Assembly (NCBI GenBank): GCA_963836735.1
Contig: CAWIKP010000037.1
Span: 496,001 to 560,000, forward strand
DNA length: 64,000 nt
From: JACCXG01 sp963836735
GTDB taxonomy: Bacteria > Acidobacteriota > Vicinamibacteria > Vicinamibacterales > 2-12-FULL-66-21
Direction: 5' to 3'
The notes under the pieces were generated by a model. It had not been told where the DNA came from and ran no database searches. It saw only the letters and a program-made list of their open reading frames with translations. Positions 40,590 through 49,166 of this stretch are shown piece by piece. A program made the position numbers and the translations under genes. Position 1 is the stretch's first letter. The number at the start of each line of letters is the position of its first letter.

Positions 40590-41986
40590 AGGCCTCGGCG
40601 GCCGCGATGGCGGTGGCCGCGACGAAGCCTCTCTTCGGCATCCAGGGCGCCAACGATCGTATCCGGATGGCGATCATCGGCTGCGGCAATCGCGGAGGCC
40701 GCGTGTTCGACGCCTTTGCGCGGCAGTCGAACGTCCAGTGGGTCGGCGCCGCCGAGGTGAACAAGGCGAAGCTCGATGCGTGGATGACCCCGGCGCGGCA
40801 GACCTTCAAGCTCGACGTGGTCGGCGATCACCGCCGGATTCTCGATCGCAAGGACGTCGATGCGGTGCTGATCGCCACGCCGGATCACTGGCACTCCCAG
40901 CAGATGGTCGATGCGCTGTCGGCCGGGAAGGACGTCTACGTCGAGAAGCCCGCGTCGAACAACATCCCGCGCATCAACGCGATGCTCGACGCCTACAAGA
41001 AGGGCAAGCAGGTCGTCCAGGTCGGCACGCAGCAGCGGAGCTGGGATCACTTCCAGGAGGCGAAGAAGATCCTCGACAGCGGCATCCTCGGGAGGGTCAC
41101 GCACGTGACCATCGTGCAGCCGGGATCCTACGCCCGCGCCAAGGAAGCCGAGCAGCCCGTCCCGCCCGGCCTCGATTGGGACATGTGGCAGGGCCCCGCG
41201 CCGAAGAAGCCGTTCAAGCCGTCGCGCCTCGGGTTCCGCGCCTGGTACGACTACGGCGGCGGTCTCGTGGCCGACTGGGGTGCGCACCATGTCGACGTCG
41301 CCCACTGGTTCATGAACGCCGATCACAAGGTGCCGATCCGGACGACCGCCAACGGCGCGTTCATGGCGGTGCCGGACGCCGATCCGGAGCAGGTGCCCGA
41401 CACGTTCTCGATCTCCTGGCTCTACGACAACTTCCTCATGACGTTCGCCAACGGCGAGGTCTACATGGCGGCGGACGCCGAGAACAAGATCGAGAACTGG
41501 GGCGTGTTCTTCATCGGCAACCGCGGCTCGCTGCAGGTGAACCGTCAGGGCTATGCGATCCGTCCGGTCGTCGCGCACGTGATTCGCAAGCAGGGACCGC
41601 CGCCGCCGCCGACGGCGGGTGGCGCCACGCTCGGCGCCGGCGGGACGGCGATTGCCCCAGGCGCTCCGGGTGCCGGTGCTCCCGGTGGCGGTCCCGGAGG
41701 GGGCGGCGGACGCGGCGGACGTGGCGGGGGACGCGGTGGCGATCCGAATCTGCCGCCGGTGGAATACAAGGTCTACGTCAATCCGCGCGGCGGCGTCGAA
41801 GAGGACTATCCGCTCGACGCGCACGTCCAGAACTTCCTGGCGTGCATGAAGTCACGTCAGAAGCCGAACGCGGACATGGAGATTGGCTACTACGCGGCGC
41901 TGCCGTGCCTGCTCGCCCTGGAGTCGATGAAGCAGGGCAAGCCGCTCGGCTGGGATGCGTCGACGATGTCGATGAAGACTCTCTGA
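40565..41986 (+). CDS. Gfo/Idh/MocA family oxidoreductase with Tat signal
   Basis: 473 intact residues. A twin-arginine signal MESRRKFLKASAAAMAVAA predicts periplasmic export with bound NAD(P). Rossmann motif IIGCGNRGG; the conserved catalytic-region segment is EKPASNN; the second domain has YDYGGGLVADWGAHHVDVAHW. An unusual insert of about 50 residues near residue 350 is made of Pro, Ala and Gly/Arg-Gly repeats (GGGGGRGGRGGGRGG). AAGGAG at 40551-40556 precedes the ATG. Exported members of this family in Acidobacteria and Bacteroidetes often act on glycosides; the substrate here is unknown. Confidence 0.88.
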   Translation: MESRRKFLKASAAAMAVAATKPLFGIQGANDRIRMAIIGCGNRGGRVFDAFARQSNVQWVGAAEVNKAKLDAWMTPARQTFKLDVVGDHRRILDRKDVDAVLIATPDHWHSQQMVDALSAGKDVYVEKPASNNIPRINAMLDAYKKGKQVVQVGTQQRSWDHFQEAKKILDSGILGRVTHVTIVQPGSYARAKEAEQPVPPGLDWDMWQGPAPKKPFKPSRLGFRAWYDYGGGLVADWGAHHVDVAHWFMNADHKVPIRTTANGAFMAVPDADPEQVPDTFSISWLYDNFLMTFANGEVYMAADAENKIENWGVFFIGNRGSLQVNRQGYAIRPVVAHVIRKQGPPPPPTAGGATLGAGGTAIAPGAPGAGAPGGGPGGGGGRGGRGGGRGGDPNLPPVEYKVYVNPRGGVEEDYPLDAHVQNFLACMKSRQKPNADMEIGYYAALPCLLALESMKQGKPLGWDASTMSMKTL

Positions 41987-41988
41987 CG

Positions 41989-42080
41989 GTCTCAGTTCTC
42001 AGTCGCCGGTAACCAGTTTCCAAGACGACTGGGAACTGGCTACTGGGAACTGGCTACTGGAAACTGGCTACTGGACACTC
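41989..42080. repeat. Heptad array (CTGGGAA / CTGGCTA type)
   Basis: Starts next to the stop codon of the upstream gene with TCTCAGTTCTCAGTC; then GTAACCAGTTTCC; then an array ACTGGGAACTGGCTACTGGG with a 14-base superperiod made of two alternating heptads, to 42075. It ends about ten bases before the next start codon. Confidence 0.75.
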
Positions 42081-42090
42081 GTCCCCTTTC

Positions 42091-43182
42091 ATGAAACCAG
42101 AACTCCGCATCGCCCTGCTCGGACAAGGCTTCATGGGCAAGGCCCACTCGAATGCCTACGTCCAGGCCGGGCATTTCTTCGAGCTGCCGTATCGCATCCG
42201 CCGGCGGCTGCTCTGTGGTCGCGATCAGGCGTCCCTGGCGGTGATGGCGGAGCGATGGGGCTGGGAAGAGACTTGCACCGACTGGCGCGCGGCAATCGAG
42301 CGCGACGACATCGATGCGGTGGACATCTCGCTGCCCAACCACTTGCACGCGCCCGTCGCGATCGCCGCCGCTCAGGCCGGCAAGATGATCCTGTGCGAGA
42401 AACCCCTGGCGATGAACCTCGCCGAGGCCGAGTCGATGCGGGAGGCCGCACGCGGCGTGCCCACGATGGTGTGGTTCAACTACCGGCGCGTGCCGGCGAT
42501 CGCATTTGCCCGACACCTGATCGACGAGGGGCGAATCGGCACCGTCTTTCACTACGACGCGGCGTATCGACAGCAATGGGGCGCCGATCTGTCACGTGCC
42601 GCCACGTGGCGGATGGATCCGGCGCTGGCCGGATCAGGAGTGGCCGACGATCTCCTGACCCATCTGCTCGACACCGCGCTGTATCTCAACGGGCCGATCC
42701 AGGAAGGCATGGCGCTGACCCGGACCTTCGCGCCCGACCGCAAAGTGGACGATGCGTTCGTGGCGATCGTCAAGTTCGAGAACGGCAGCATCGGCACCTT
42801 CGAAGCGACCCGGTTCGGCATCGGGATCAAGAACGGGAACGCGTTCCAGATGCACGGCGCCAACGGCATGCTGCGCTTCAACCTCGAGCGGCTGAATCAC
42901 CTCGAGTTCGTCGACGCGACGCAGCCGTCCACCGAACAGGGCCCGCGCGATCTGCTGGTCACCGACCTGCAGCACCCGATCTTCGGCAACTTCTGGCGCC
43001 CGGGGCACATCATCGGCTACGAGCACACCTTCATCGCGGCGCTCGCCGAGTTCCTGCTCTCGGTGTCGAAGAACGAGCGCTTCCGGCCCGACTTCGCCGA
43101 CGGCGTCGAAGTGCAGCGTGCCCTGGACGCCCTGCAGCGCTCGGCGAGGACGCGCGAATGGACCACCGTCGGGTCCGAATGA
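42091..43182 (+). CDS. Gfo/Idh/MocA family oxidoreductase
   Basis: 363 intact residues, cytoplasmic. NAD-binding start LRIALLGQGFMGKAHSNAY; CEKPLAMNLAEAESM contains the conserved Lys; VWFNYRRVPAIAFARHLIDE and DLLTHLLDTALYLNGPI hold the substrate-site residues of inositol- or glucose-dehydrogenase-like members. It follows the exported homologue and precedes an MFS carrier, which suggests a small sugar-oxidation group. Confidence 0.9.
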   Translation: MKPELRIALLGQGFMGKAHSNAYVQAGHFFELPYRIRRRLLCGRDQASLAVMAERWGWEETCTDWRAAIERDDIDAVDISLPNHLHAPVAIAAAQAGKMILCEKPLAMNLAEAESMREAARGVPTMVWFNYRRVPAIAFARHLIDEGRIGTVFHYDAAYRQQWGADLSRAATWRMDPALAGSGVADDLLTHLLDTALYLNGPIQEGMALTRTFAPDRKVDDAFVAIVKFENGSIGTFEATRFGIGIKNGNAFQMHGANGMLRFNLERLNHLEFVDATQPSTEQGPRDLLVTDLQHPIFGNFWRPGHIIGYEHTFIAALAEFLLSVSKNERFRPDFADGVEVQRALDALQRSARTREWTTVGSE

Positions 43183-43207
43183 AGCAGCGGAACAATGAGT
43201 AGCGATT

Positions 43208-43276
43208 GCCGAGCCCCGCTGCTGCCCGCCGTAGCGCGCCGCGCGAAGGCGGGAGTCCCGAGCCCCGAGCCCCGAT
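43208..43276. repeat. Heptad repeats (GAGCCCC type) at both ends of a short gap
   Basis: GCCGAGCCCCGC near 43209 and GAGTCCCGAGCCCCGAGCCC near 43253-43275, with GCGCGCCGCGCGAAGGC in between. Period seven at the right side. The unit is the reverse complement of the GGGGCTC heptad at 34274-34350. Confidence 0.5.
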
Positions 43277-43287
43277 CGATTGACGCG

Positions 43288-44640
43288 ATGGTCACCACAG
43301 CTGAATCCGCCCTGTCCTCCAAGACGCGCTGGACGATCGTCGGCCTGCTGTCTGCGTCGATCACCATCAACCTGCTCGACCGCCAGGTGCTCTCGGTGCT
43401 CGCTCCCGAGCTGCGCACGGCCTTTCAATGGAACAACGCGCAGTACGCCTACATCGCCGTGGCGTTCAATCTCGGGATGATGTGCGGGCAGATCCCGGCC
43501 GGGGCGCTGATGGATCGGCTCGGCACCAGAATCGGCCTCGCGTTCATCTTCGTGGCGTGGTCACTGCTGACGGCGGCGCACGCGCTCGCGGGGCCGGGGA
43601 CCGGCGTCGAGGCGCTCGCACGCGCGCTGATTACCTGGATTCCCGGGATGAGCACGCTGGCGGCGGGGCTGGCCGGCTTCATCCTGCTGCGGTTTGTGCT
43701 CGGCCTCAGCCAGTGCGGGAACTACACCGCCGGCATCAAGGCGCTGGCGGGACTCTTTCCCGCGTCGACGCGCGCGCGGGCCGGCGGGTTCTTCAATGCG
43801 GGGGCGCAGTTTGGATCGGTGATCGCTCCGTCGATCGTGGTGTTTCTCAGCATCCAGTTCGGCTGGCGGATGGCGTTCGTCCTCCCGGGGCTGGTCGGGT
43901 TGATCTGGCTCATCCCGTGGTTCGCGGCATTCCCGGACAAGCACACGATCACGGCCATCTCCATCAAGCCCGCCGCGGCCGCGCCGGCCGCCGGGCCCTC
44001 GCTCTCTCTCGCGGAGATGATGACCAACCGAAAAGTGTTGGGACTTTTCCTGATCCGCGTGTTCACGGGACCGATCACGACGTTTTACTGGACCTGGCTG
44101 CCGCTATACCTGCGCACGTCGGTCGAGAACGGCGGACGCGGGATGTCCTTTCTCGCCATCGGATTTTTCGCGTCCGTCCCCAACCTGATTGGCATGTCGG
44201 GCAACGTCGTCGGCGGATTGCTGACCGATCAGCTGGTGAAATCGACCGGCTCGGTCGACCGGGGACGGAAGATCGCCTTCACGTGCGCGTTTCTCCTCGG
44301 CGCGCTGAGCATGTCGCTGCCATTCGTGCGAAACGACGTGCTGGCGGTGCTGCTGATGGGGCTCGCCCTGTTCGGGAACCAGTGGGTTGCTGCCACCTAC
44401 ATCGGCACCGTCGGTGACGTCGTGCCGCAGCAGCTGGCCGGGCGCGTGAACGGGATTGCCGGGTTTGGCGACAATGGCGCCGCGCTGCTGGCGGTGTTGT
44501 ACACGGGCGTCATTGCGGATCGGTACGGCTGGACACCGGTGTTCATCGGCGCCGGTATGGTGCCGTTCTTCGCGATGGCGAGTCTGTTCCTGGTGCTCAG
44601 ACGGATCGAGCCGGCCGTGTTTCGGACTGGCCGGGCCTGA
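43288..44640 (+). CDS. MFS transporter, ACS (hexuronate/organic anion) type
   Basis: 450 intact residues with 12 predicted helices. The start VGLLSASITINLLDRQVLSV is the ACS-family signature, followed by GALMDRLGTRIGL (loop 2-3), GLSQCGNYTAGIKALAGLFP and FLAIGFFASVPNLIG. ACS carriers move hexuronates, tartrate or aromatic acids with protons. The ATG at 43288 is preferred over 43195 because the first 31 residues of the longer form come from the repeat-bearing gap. Confidence 0.9.
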   Translation: MVTTAESALSSKTRWTIVGLLSASITINLLDRQVLSVLAPELRTAFQWNNAQYAYIAVAFNLGMMCGQIPAGALMDRLGTRIGLAFIFVAWSLLTAAHALAGPGTGVEALARALITWIPGMSTLAAGLAGFILLRFVLGLSQCGNYTAGIKALAGLFPASTRARAGGFFNAGAQFGSVIAPSIVVFLSIQFGWRMAFVLPGLVGLIWLIPWFAAFPDKHTITAISIKPAAAAPAAGPSLSLAEMMTNRKVLGLFLIRVFTGPITTFYWTWLPLYLRTSVENGGRGMSFLAIGFFASVPNLIGMSGNVVGGLLTDQLVKSTGSVDRGRKIAFTCAFLLGALSMSLPFVRNDVLAVLLMGLALFGNQWVAATYIGTVGDVVPQQLAGRVNGIAGFGDNGAALLAVLYTGVIADRYGWTPVFIGAGMVPFFAMASLFLVLRRIEPAVFRTGRA

Positions 44641-44653
44641 CGCATGAAGGGTC

Positions 44654-44708
44654 TCAACTCCCAACTCCCAAAGGAAGTCATTCGAACAACTGGGTAATGC
44701 GAAGGGCT
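44654..44708. repeat. Half heptad element, left arm only
   Basis: TCAACTCCCAACTCCCAAAG then TCATTCGAACAACTGGG match the left arm and left core of elements D and F. The sequence then departs at GTAATGCG, and the GGGGCCCC element begins at 44711. No right arm is found nearby, so one element seems to have been truncated by the other. Confidence 0.65.
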
Positions 44709-44709
44709 G

Positions 44710-45160
44710 GATCAGCATTTTTTGATTGTTTCGCGGGGCCCTCCGCCTCCGCTAAAGCTACGGCGGACAGGCACCCCCGCGAAACCGCGTGGGGCCCCAC
44801 CCCCACGCCGCTGCCAGCGCCTCGCTGCGCTCGGCGCCGCTGGTTAGCCGCCCTTAGCCGCTTGGATCAGCATTCTGTAGTGGCCGATTCGGACGCCGTG
44901 CCAATCCAAGTAGCCAGATGCCGCTACACACCGGCGCGAGCGCAGCGAGTGCTGGCAGGCGTGGGGGTGGGGCCCCACGCGCTCGCGGGGGTGGGGCCCC
45001 GCGAGCAAACAAAGAATGCTGATTGAATCGTCCCTGGATAGCTTTCTCTTCGACAACGGGCTGACTATGCGCCGAGCCAGCAGCCCAGGATGCCGAACCA
45101 AGCAGCCGGTTGCCTCTAACAGCGCTGGCAGCTGTGGGGCCCCACGACAAATAATGCTAA
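44710..45160. repeat. Large GGGGCCCC palindromic element with TCAGCATT termini
   Basis: Outer ends: TCAGCATTTTTTGATTGTTT at 44714 and, inverted, AAACAAAGAATGCTGA ending at 45023. Middle arms of about 45 bases, nearly perfect: from GCGTGGGGCCCCACCCCCAC (44787) to CTGCGCTCGG, and CGAGCGCAGCGAG to GTGGGGGTGGGGCCCCACGC (44979). Two further partial units: TCAGCATTCTG near 44867 and GTGGGGCCCCACG...AATGCTAAC at 45134-45161. No coding content. The only other long copy is at 21882-22053. Confidence 0.75.
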
Positions 45161-45216
45161 CGAGAAGCTCGAATGAGCCGACCAGTTCGAGTGGGCACCC
45201 CGCTGAGAGCGGGATC

Positions 45217-46335
45217 ATGTCAACAGTGGCAACAAGCAAAAAGCTTCTAAACGCCCGCGCCGACGTCATCGGCAGCCTCCTGCGCCCGAAGTACCTCCTC
45301 GACGCGCGCGAGCGGCTGGAGCGGGGGGAGTTGACGCCGGGAGCGTTCAAGGCGATCGAGGATCGCGCCGTCGACGAAGCCATCGCGCTGCAGGAAGCGG
45401 CGGGGCTCGACGTGGTCACCGACGGCGAGATGCGCCGTTATGCGTTCTACGGGCATCTCGTCGAGGCGCTCGAGGGGTTCGACAAGTACGCCGGCTGGTC
45501 GATCACGTTCCGCGATGATCAGGGGCACGAGGCCAATCTCAAGCGTCCGGTCGTCGTCGAGAAACTCCGATGGCGCCGGCAGATGGCGGTCGAGGAGTTC
45601 ACCTATCTGCGCGGCCGCACGAAGGCCGTGCCGAAGGTGACGCTGATCAGCGCGCAGCAGGCCGCCGCCTACTACGATCCGGACCGCTCGAAAGCGGCGT
45701 ATCCGACCCGCGACGCCTATCTGGCCGATCTCGTCGACTTCACCCGGCGGGAGATCGCAGGAGCTGCGCCGCCTGGGATGTGAATACGTCCAGATCGACG
45801 CGCCGCAATATGCGGCCCTGCTCGACGAGACGATCCGTGAGGGCTACCGCCAGCGCGGGAGCGATCCGGACAAGATGCTGGACGCCAACATCGAGCTCGA
45901 CAACGCGATCATCGACGGCCACCCCGGCATGACGTTCGGGATCCACATCTGCCGCGGCAACCACAAGAGCATGTTCTACGCGTCGGGCGGCTACGATCGG
46001 ATCGCGGCGCACGTGTTCACGCGCACGCGCTTCAATCGCTACCTGCTCGAGGACCGATGACGACCGGTCGGGCACGTTCGAGCCTCTTCGTCACGTGCCG
46101 GACGATCGTGTCGTCGTGCTGGGGCTGATCAGTTCAAAGGTGCCACGGCTCGAATCGGAGGCGGATGTGCAGGCGCGGATCGAGGCCGCGTCGGCGATCG
46201 TGCCGCTCGAGCGGCTGGCGGTGAGCCCGCAGTGCGGCTTTGCCTCGACCCACGAGGGGAACCGCGCTGTCGCCGGACGATCAGCGGAGGAAGCTCGAGC
46301 TCACCGGAAGAATCGCGGGGCACGTGTGGCCATAG
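45217..46335 (+). CDS. MetE-type cobalamin-independent methyltransferase, core domain (frame-broken)
   Basis: About 372 residues corresponding to the C-terminal catalytic half of MetE, as in archaeal-type short proteins. ADVIGSLLRPKYL is the substrate start; GIHICRGNHKSMF and CGFASTHEG supply the zinc-binding His and Cys residues. Frame changes near 45760, 46055 and 46266 separate the parts; dropping one C at the last gives the normal end ALSPDDQRRKLELTGRIAGH and a TAG at 46333-46335. It moves methyl groups to homocysteine or another thiol. Lying directly before pcaHG, it might accept methyl from lignin-derived methoxy compounds, which is speculation. Confidence 0.82.
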
Positions 46336-46336
46336 A

Positions 46337-46393
46337 TCAACTCCCAACTCCCAACCTCCCTTGGGAGTTGGAGGTTGGGAGTTGGGAGTTGAC
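46337..46393. repeat. Coreless heptad palindrome G
   Basis: ATCAACTCCCAACTCCCAAC faces GGTTGGGAGTTGGGAGTTGA with only a few bases between, giving a stem of more than 20 pairs. Starts one base after the MetE-like stop and ends six bases before the -10 box of pcaH. It shows the arms can exist without the inner core. Confidence 0.9.
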
Positions 46394-46398
46394 GTTGC

Positions 46399-46404
46399 TA
46401 TGAT
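46399..46404 (+). promoter_or_regulatory. Possible -10 box of the pca operon
   Basis: TATGAT nine bases before the pcaH ATG at 46414, suggesting a transcript that starts at or very near the start codon. The -35 position falls inside the palindrome's right arm (TTGGGAG). Confidence 0.4.
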
Positions 46405-46413
46405 CGTGAGCCC

Positions 46414-47112
46414 ATGAGCGATCCGCGCGATGTTGCCGGGACCCAGCCGCCGCTCCTGTATCCGGCGTACAAGTCGACGATGCTGCGGGCTCCTTCGAAG
46501 CCGCTGATCCGGCTGCCGCGTGACTTCACCAATCTCGCCGCGCCGCTGTTCGGGTACCTGCCGATGGGTTCGGGAGACAACGATCTGACGCGGCAGCACA
46601 GCGGCGCGCCGCTGGGTGAGCGCATCATCGTCGCTGGGCGAATTCTCGATGAAGACGGCCGCGCGGTGCCGAACACGCTGGTCGAGTTGTGGCAGTGCAA
46701 TGCGGCCGGCCGCTACCGCCATGCGGTCGACGACCATCCCGCGCCGCTCGATCCGAACTTCAGCGGAGCCGGCCGGACGATGACCGACGCCGAGGGCCGA
46801 TATCGGTTCGTCACCATCAAGCCCGGCGCGTATCCGTGGCGGAACCACCCCAATGCCTGGCGGCCGGCGCACATTCATTTCTCGCTGTTCGGGACGTCAT
46901 TTCTCTCGCGGCTCGTGACCCAGATGTACTTTCCGAACGACCCGCTGTTCCCGCACGACCCGATCTTCAACTCGATTCCCGACGAACGCGCGCGACGGCG
47001 GCTGATCTCGCAGTTCGATCTCGGCCTGACCGAGCCGGAATGGGCGCTCGGCTACCGCTTCGACATCGTCCTGCGCGGGCGGGACTCCACCCCGTTCGAA
47101 GAGCGCGCATGA
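46414..47112 (+). CDS. pcaH: Protocatechuate 3,4-dioxygenase beta subunit
   Basis: The iron-bearing subunit that cleaves protocatechuate to 3-carboxy-cis,cis-muconate. 232 intact residues. The N-terminal YPAYKSTMLRAPSKPLI is typical of PcaH. The intradiol signature runs from VAGRILDEDGRAVPNTLVEL through WQCNAAGRYRH; Tyr and His iron ligands lie in GAYPWRNHPNAWRPAHIHFS. It overlaps pcaG by four bases (ATGA). Confidence 0.95.
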   Translation: MSDPRDVAGTQPPLLYPAYKSTMLRAPSKPLIRLPRDFTNLAAPLFGYLPMGSGDNDLTRQHSGAPLGERIIVAGRILDEDGRAVPNTLVELWQCNAAGRYRHAVDDHPAPLDPNFSGAGRTMTDAEGRYRFVTIKPGAYPWRNHPNAWRPAHIHFSLFGTSFLSRLVTQMYFPNDPLFPHDPIFNSIPDERARRRLISQFDLGLTEPEWALGYRFDIVLRGRDSTPFEERA

Positions 47113-47672
47113 GCGACCCCGGACGCCGGATCGCGACCTCATCGCAGACGGTGGGGCCGTTCTTTCATTTCGGCCTGGCGGCGGATGCCGGGCTCGGACG
47201 GATCGTGCCACCGGACGCGGCCGGCGCTCACATTCAGCTCCGGATTCGCGTGCTCGACGGGGAAGGTGCGCCGGTGCCCGATGCGCTGATCGAGCTCTAC
47301 CATGCCGACGCTGACGGGAAATACGAGCAGGCCGAAGGGGAGCGCGGGTTCCATGGCTTCGGCCGGCTGCCGACAGATGGCGACGGCACGTGCACGTTCG
47401 CCACGATCAAGCCGGGAGCCGTTCGCAGCGCCGCGGTCGAGCAGGCGCCGCACGTGAACGTGTGCTTCCTCTCGCGTGGATTGCTGCGGCAGATCTACAC
47501 GCGCATTTATTTCGACGGCGATCCGAATGTGGCCGGCGATCCGATTCTCGGTCTGGTTCCAGCCGGGCGCCGCCACACGCTCATGGCGAAACCGGCGCCG
47601 TCAGAGCCGGGCACGTGGGACTTCGTCATCCGTCTTCAGGGAGACGACGAGACGGTCTTCTTCGATCTGTGA
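47109..47672 (+). CDS. pcaG: Protocatechuate 3,4-dioxygenase alpha subunit
   Basis: The partner of PcaH, 187 intact residues. Starts with TSSQTVGPFFHFGL, the alpha-subunit signature; RVLDGEGAPVPDALIELYHA is the shared fold; the iron ligands of PcaH are absent, as expected (PHVNVCFLSRGLL in place of PAHIHFS). Together they form the alpha-beta protomer in the cytoplasm. The next pca gene lies 160 bases downstream across a palindromic gap. Confidence 0.95.
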   Translation: MSDPGRRIATSSQTVGPFFHFGLAADAGLGRIVPPDAAGAHIQLRIRVLDGEGAPVPDALIELYHADADGKYEQAEGERGFHGFGRLPTDGDGTCTFATIKPGAVRSAAVEQAPHVNVCFLSRGLLRQIYTRIYFDGDPNVAGDPILGLVPAGRRHTLMAKPAPSEPGTWDFVIRLQGDDETVFFDL

Positions 47673-47686
47673 GACGCTGGGCCAGA

Positions 47687-47822
47687 CCGTTATGCGGCGG
47701 TCTGCAGAATGCTGTTCTCGCTTGCCGCATAACGGCGGCGCGCACGGCGCGCCCGCGAGGGAGCGGCGCGGGGCAATGGGCCCCCGCAAGCGACCGAGCC
47801 GGGGTCCGGGGCGGAGCCCCGG
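47687..47822. repeat. Palindromes between pcaG and pcaB
   Basis: CCGTTATGCGG (47687) and CCGCATAACGG (47725) are exact inverses around GCAGAATGCTG, whose AGAATGCTGA-like core matches the ends of the GGGGCCCC elements. A second hairpin, CCGGGG...CCCCGG, lies at 47799-47822 just before the pcaB start. Confidence 0.6.
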
Positions 47823-47829
47823 TCTAATT

Positions 47830-49160
47830 ATGAGTTCCAGCCTCATCGATTGCCTCGCGACGACGGATGCGCTCGCGGAGCTCTTTTCCGACGACAGCGT
47901 CCTCGGCGCGATGCTCGAGTTCGAGGCGGCCCTCGCGCGCGCGTCAGGCGTCCGCGGGGGTAGTGCCCACGGCTGCCGCGGCGGTCATCTCCGACGCGGC
48001 CGGGCGCGGCGGATTCGCGGCCCCCGAGATCGCGAAGGAGGCACGAAGCGGCGCCACGCCGGCAATCCCCGTGGTCAAGGCGTTACGAGCGCGGGTGCGC
48101 GAGATCGATCCCGGCAGCGCCGCGTACGTGCACGCGGGCGCGACGAGCCAGGACGTCACCGATACGGCGCTGGTTCTGCTCCTGCGCCGGGCTCACCGGA
48201 TCATCGCCGCCGATCACGAACGGCTCGAGCGGGCGTTGCGCTCGCTGTCCGAACGTCACTCCGGCACGGTCATGCTGGGCCGCACGTTGTTGCAGCCGGC
48301 AACGCCGACTACGTTTGGGCTGAAGGCGGCGAACTGGACCGCACCGATCGTGCGGAGCTGGCGGCGGCTGGATCGCGCCTGGAATCGGGCGATGGTCATT
48401 CAACTGGGCGGCGCCGCCGGAACGCTTGCCGCCCTTGGCGAGGCGGGACCACAGATTGCCGATTTCGCCGCGCGCGAACTGGCACTCCAGCCGTCCCCGC
48501 CATGGCACACGGATCGCGATCGCCTCGGGGCGCTGATCACCGGCTGCGGGTTGTACGTGGCGGCCCTCGGGAAGGCCGCGCGCGACGTGGCGCTGCTGAT
48601 GCAGGCTGAAGTAAAGGAGGCTGCCGAGCCAGGCGGCGGATCGTCGACGATGCCGCAGAAGCGGAATCCGTCGGGTTGCGCGCTGGTGCTCGCGACGGCA
48701 TCGCGGATGCCGGGTCTGGTTGGGTCGTACCTGATGGCGATGACGCACGAACACGAGCGCGGAGTCGGGGGAATCCAGGCGGAGTGGCCGATTGTGAGTG
48801 CGACCGTCCAGTCAACAGGGGCGGCGGCCGCGGCGCTGGCCTCGGTGATCGAGGGGCTCGAGCTCGATCCGGCGCAGATGCGCGCAAACCTCGACGCGAC
48901 CGGAGGGACGATCTTCGCCGAGCGTGCGGTCCTGTTGCTGGCGCCATCGCTCGGCCGGGATCGGGCCGAGCAACTCGTTGCCGACGCCGTTGCCGCGAGC
49001 CGCAGCAGACGATGTCCCGTTCGCGGCCGCGCTGAAGACCGCCGCTGGCGCGGAGAAGGCGGTGCCGCCTGGGCTGCTGGACGGCATCGATGATCCCGGC
49101 ACCTATCTCGGATCGGCCGGGTGGATCAGAACGCAGCTGCTCAGCCAATCGGACGAGTGA
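47830..49160 (+). CDS. pcaB: 3-carboxy-cis,cis-muconate cycloisomerase (frame-broken)
   Basis: Lactonises the ring-cleavage product. Fumarase/aspartase fold, about 443 residues. Motifs: VHAGATSQDVTDTALVLLLR, MLGRTLLQPATPTTFGLKAA and the superfamily signature GGSSTMPQKRNPSGCAL. Frame changes near 47947 and 49004. ATG at 47830 follows the GC hairpin. Downstream, pcaL starts six bases after the stop. Confidence 0.93.
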
Positions 49161-49166
49161 ACTGCC

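Noticed and set aside
44700..45216. Coding region upstream of the MetE-like gene
   Set aside because: An in-frame extension to 45016 exists, but it runs over palindromic repeats and has no protein-like features; MSTVATSKKLL at 45217 is the natural start.
46392..46404. TTGAC at the end of heptad element G as a -35 box
   Set aside because: The distance to TATGAT is only four or five bases, far from the usual 16-18; the terminal TTGAC seems to belong to the repeat, not to a promoter.
47687..47735. Integron attC site, because of GTTATGC and GCATAAC as inverted boxes; also TCTAAC...GCTAAC at 45115-45161
   Set aside because: The boxes do not match the GTTRRRY/RYYYAAC core well, there is no integrase or cassette array, and the core matches the local AGCATTC repeat family instead.
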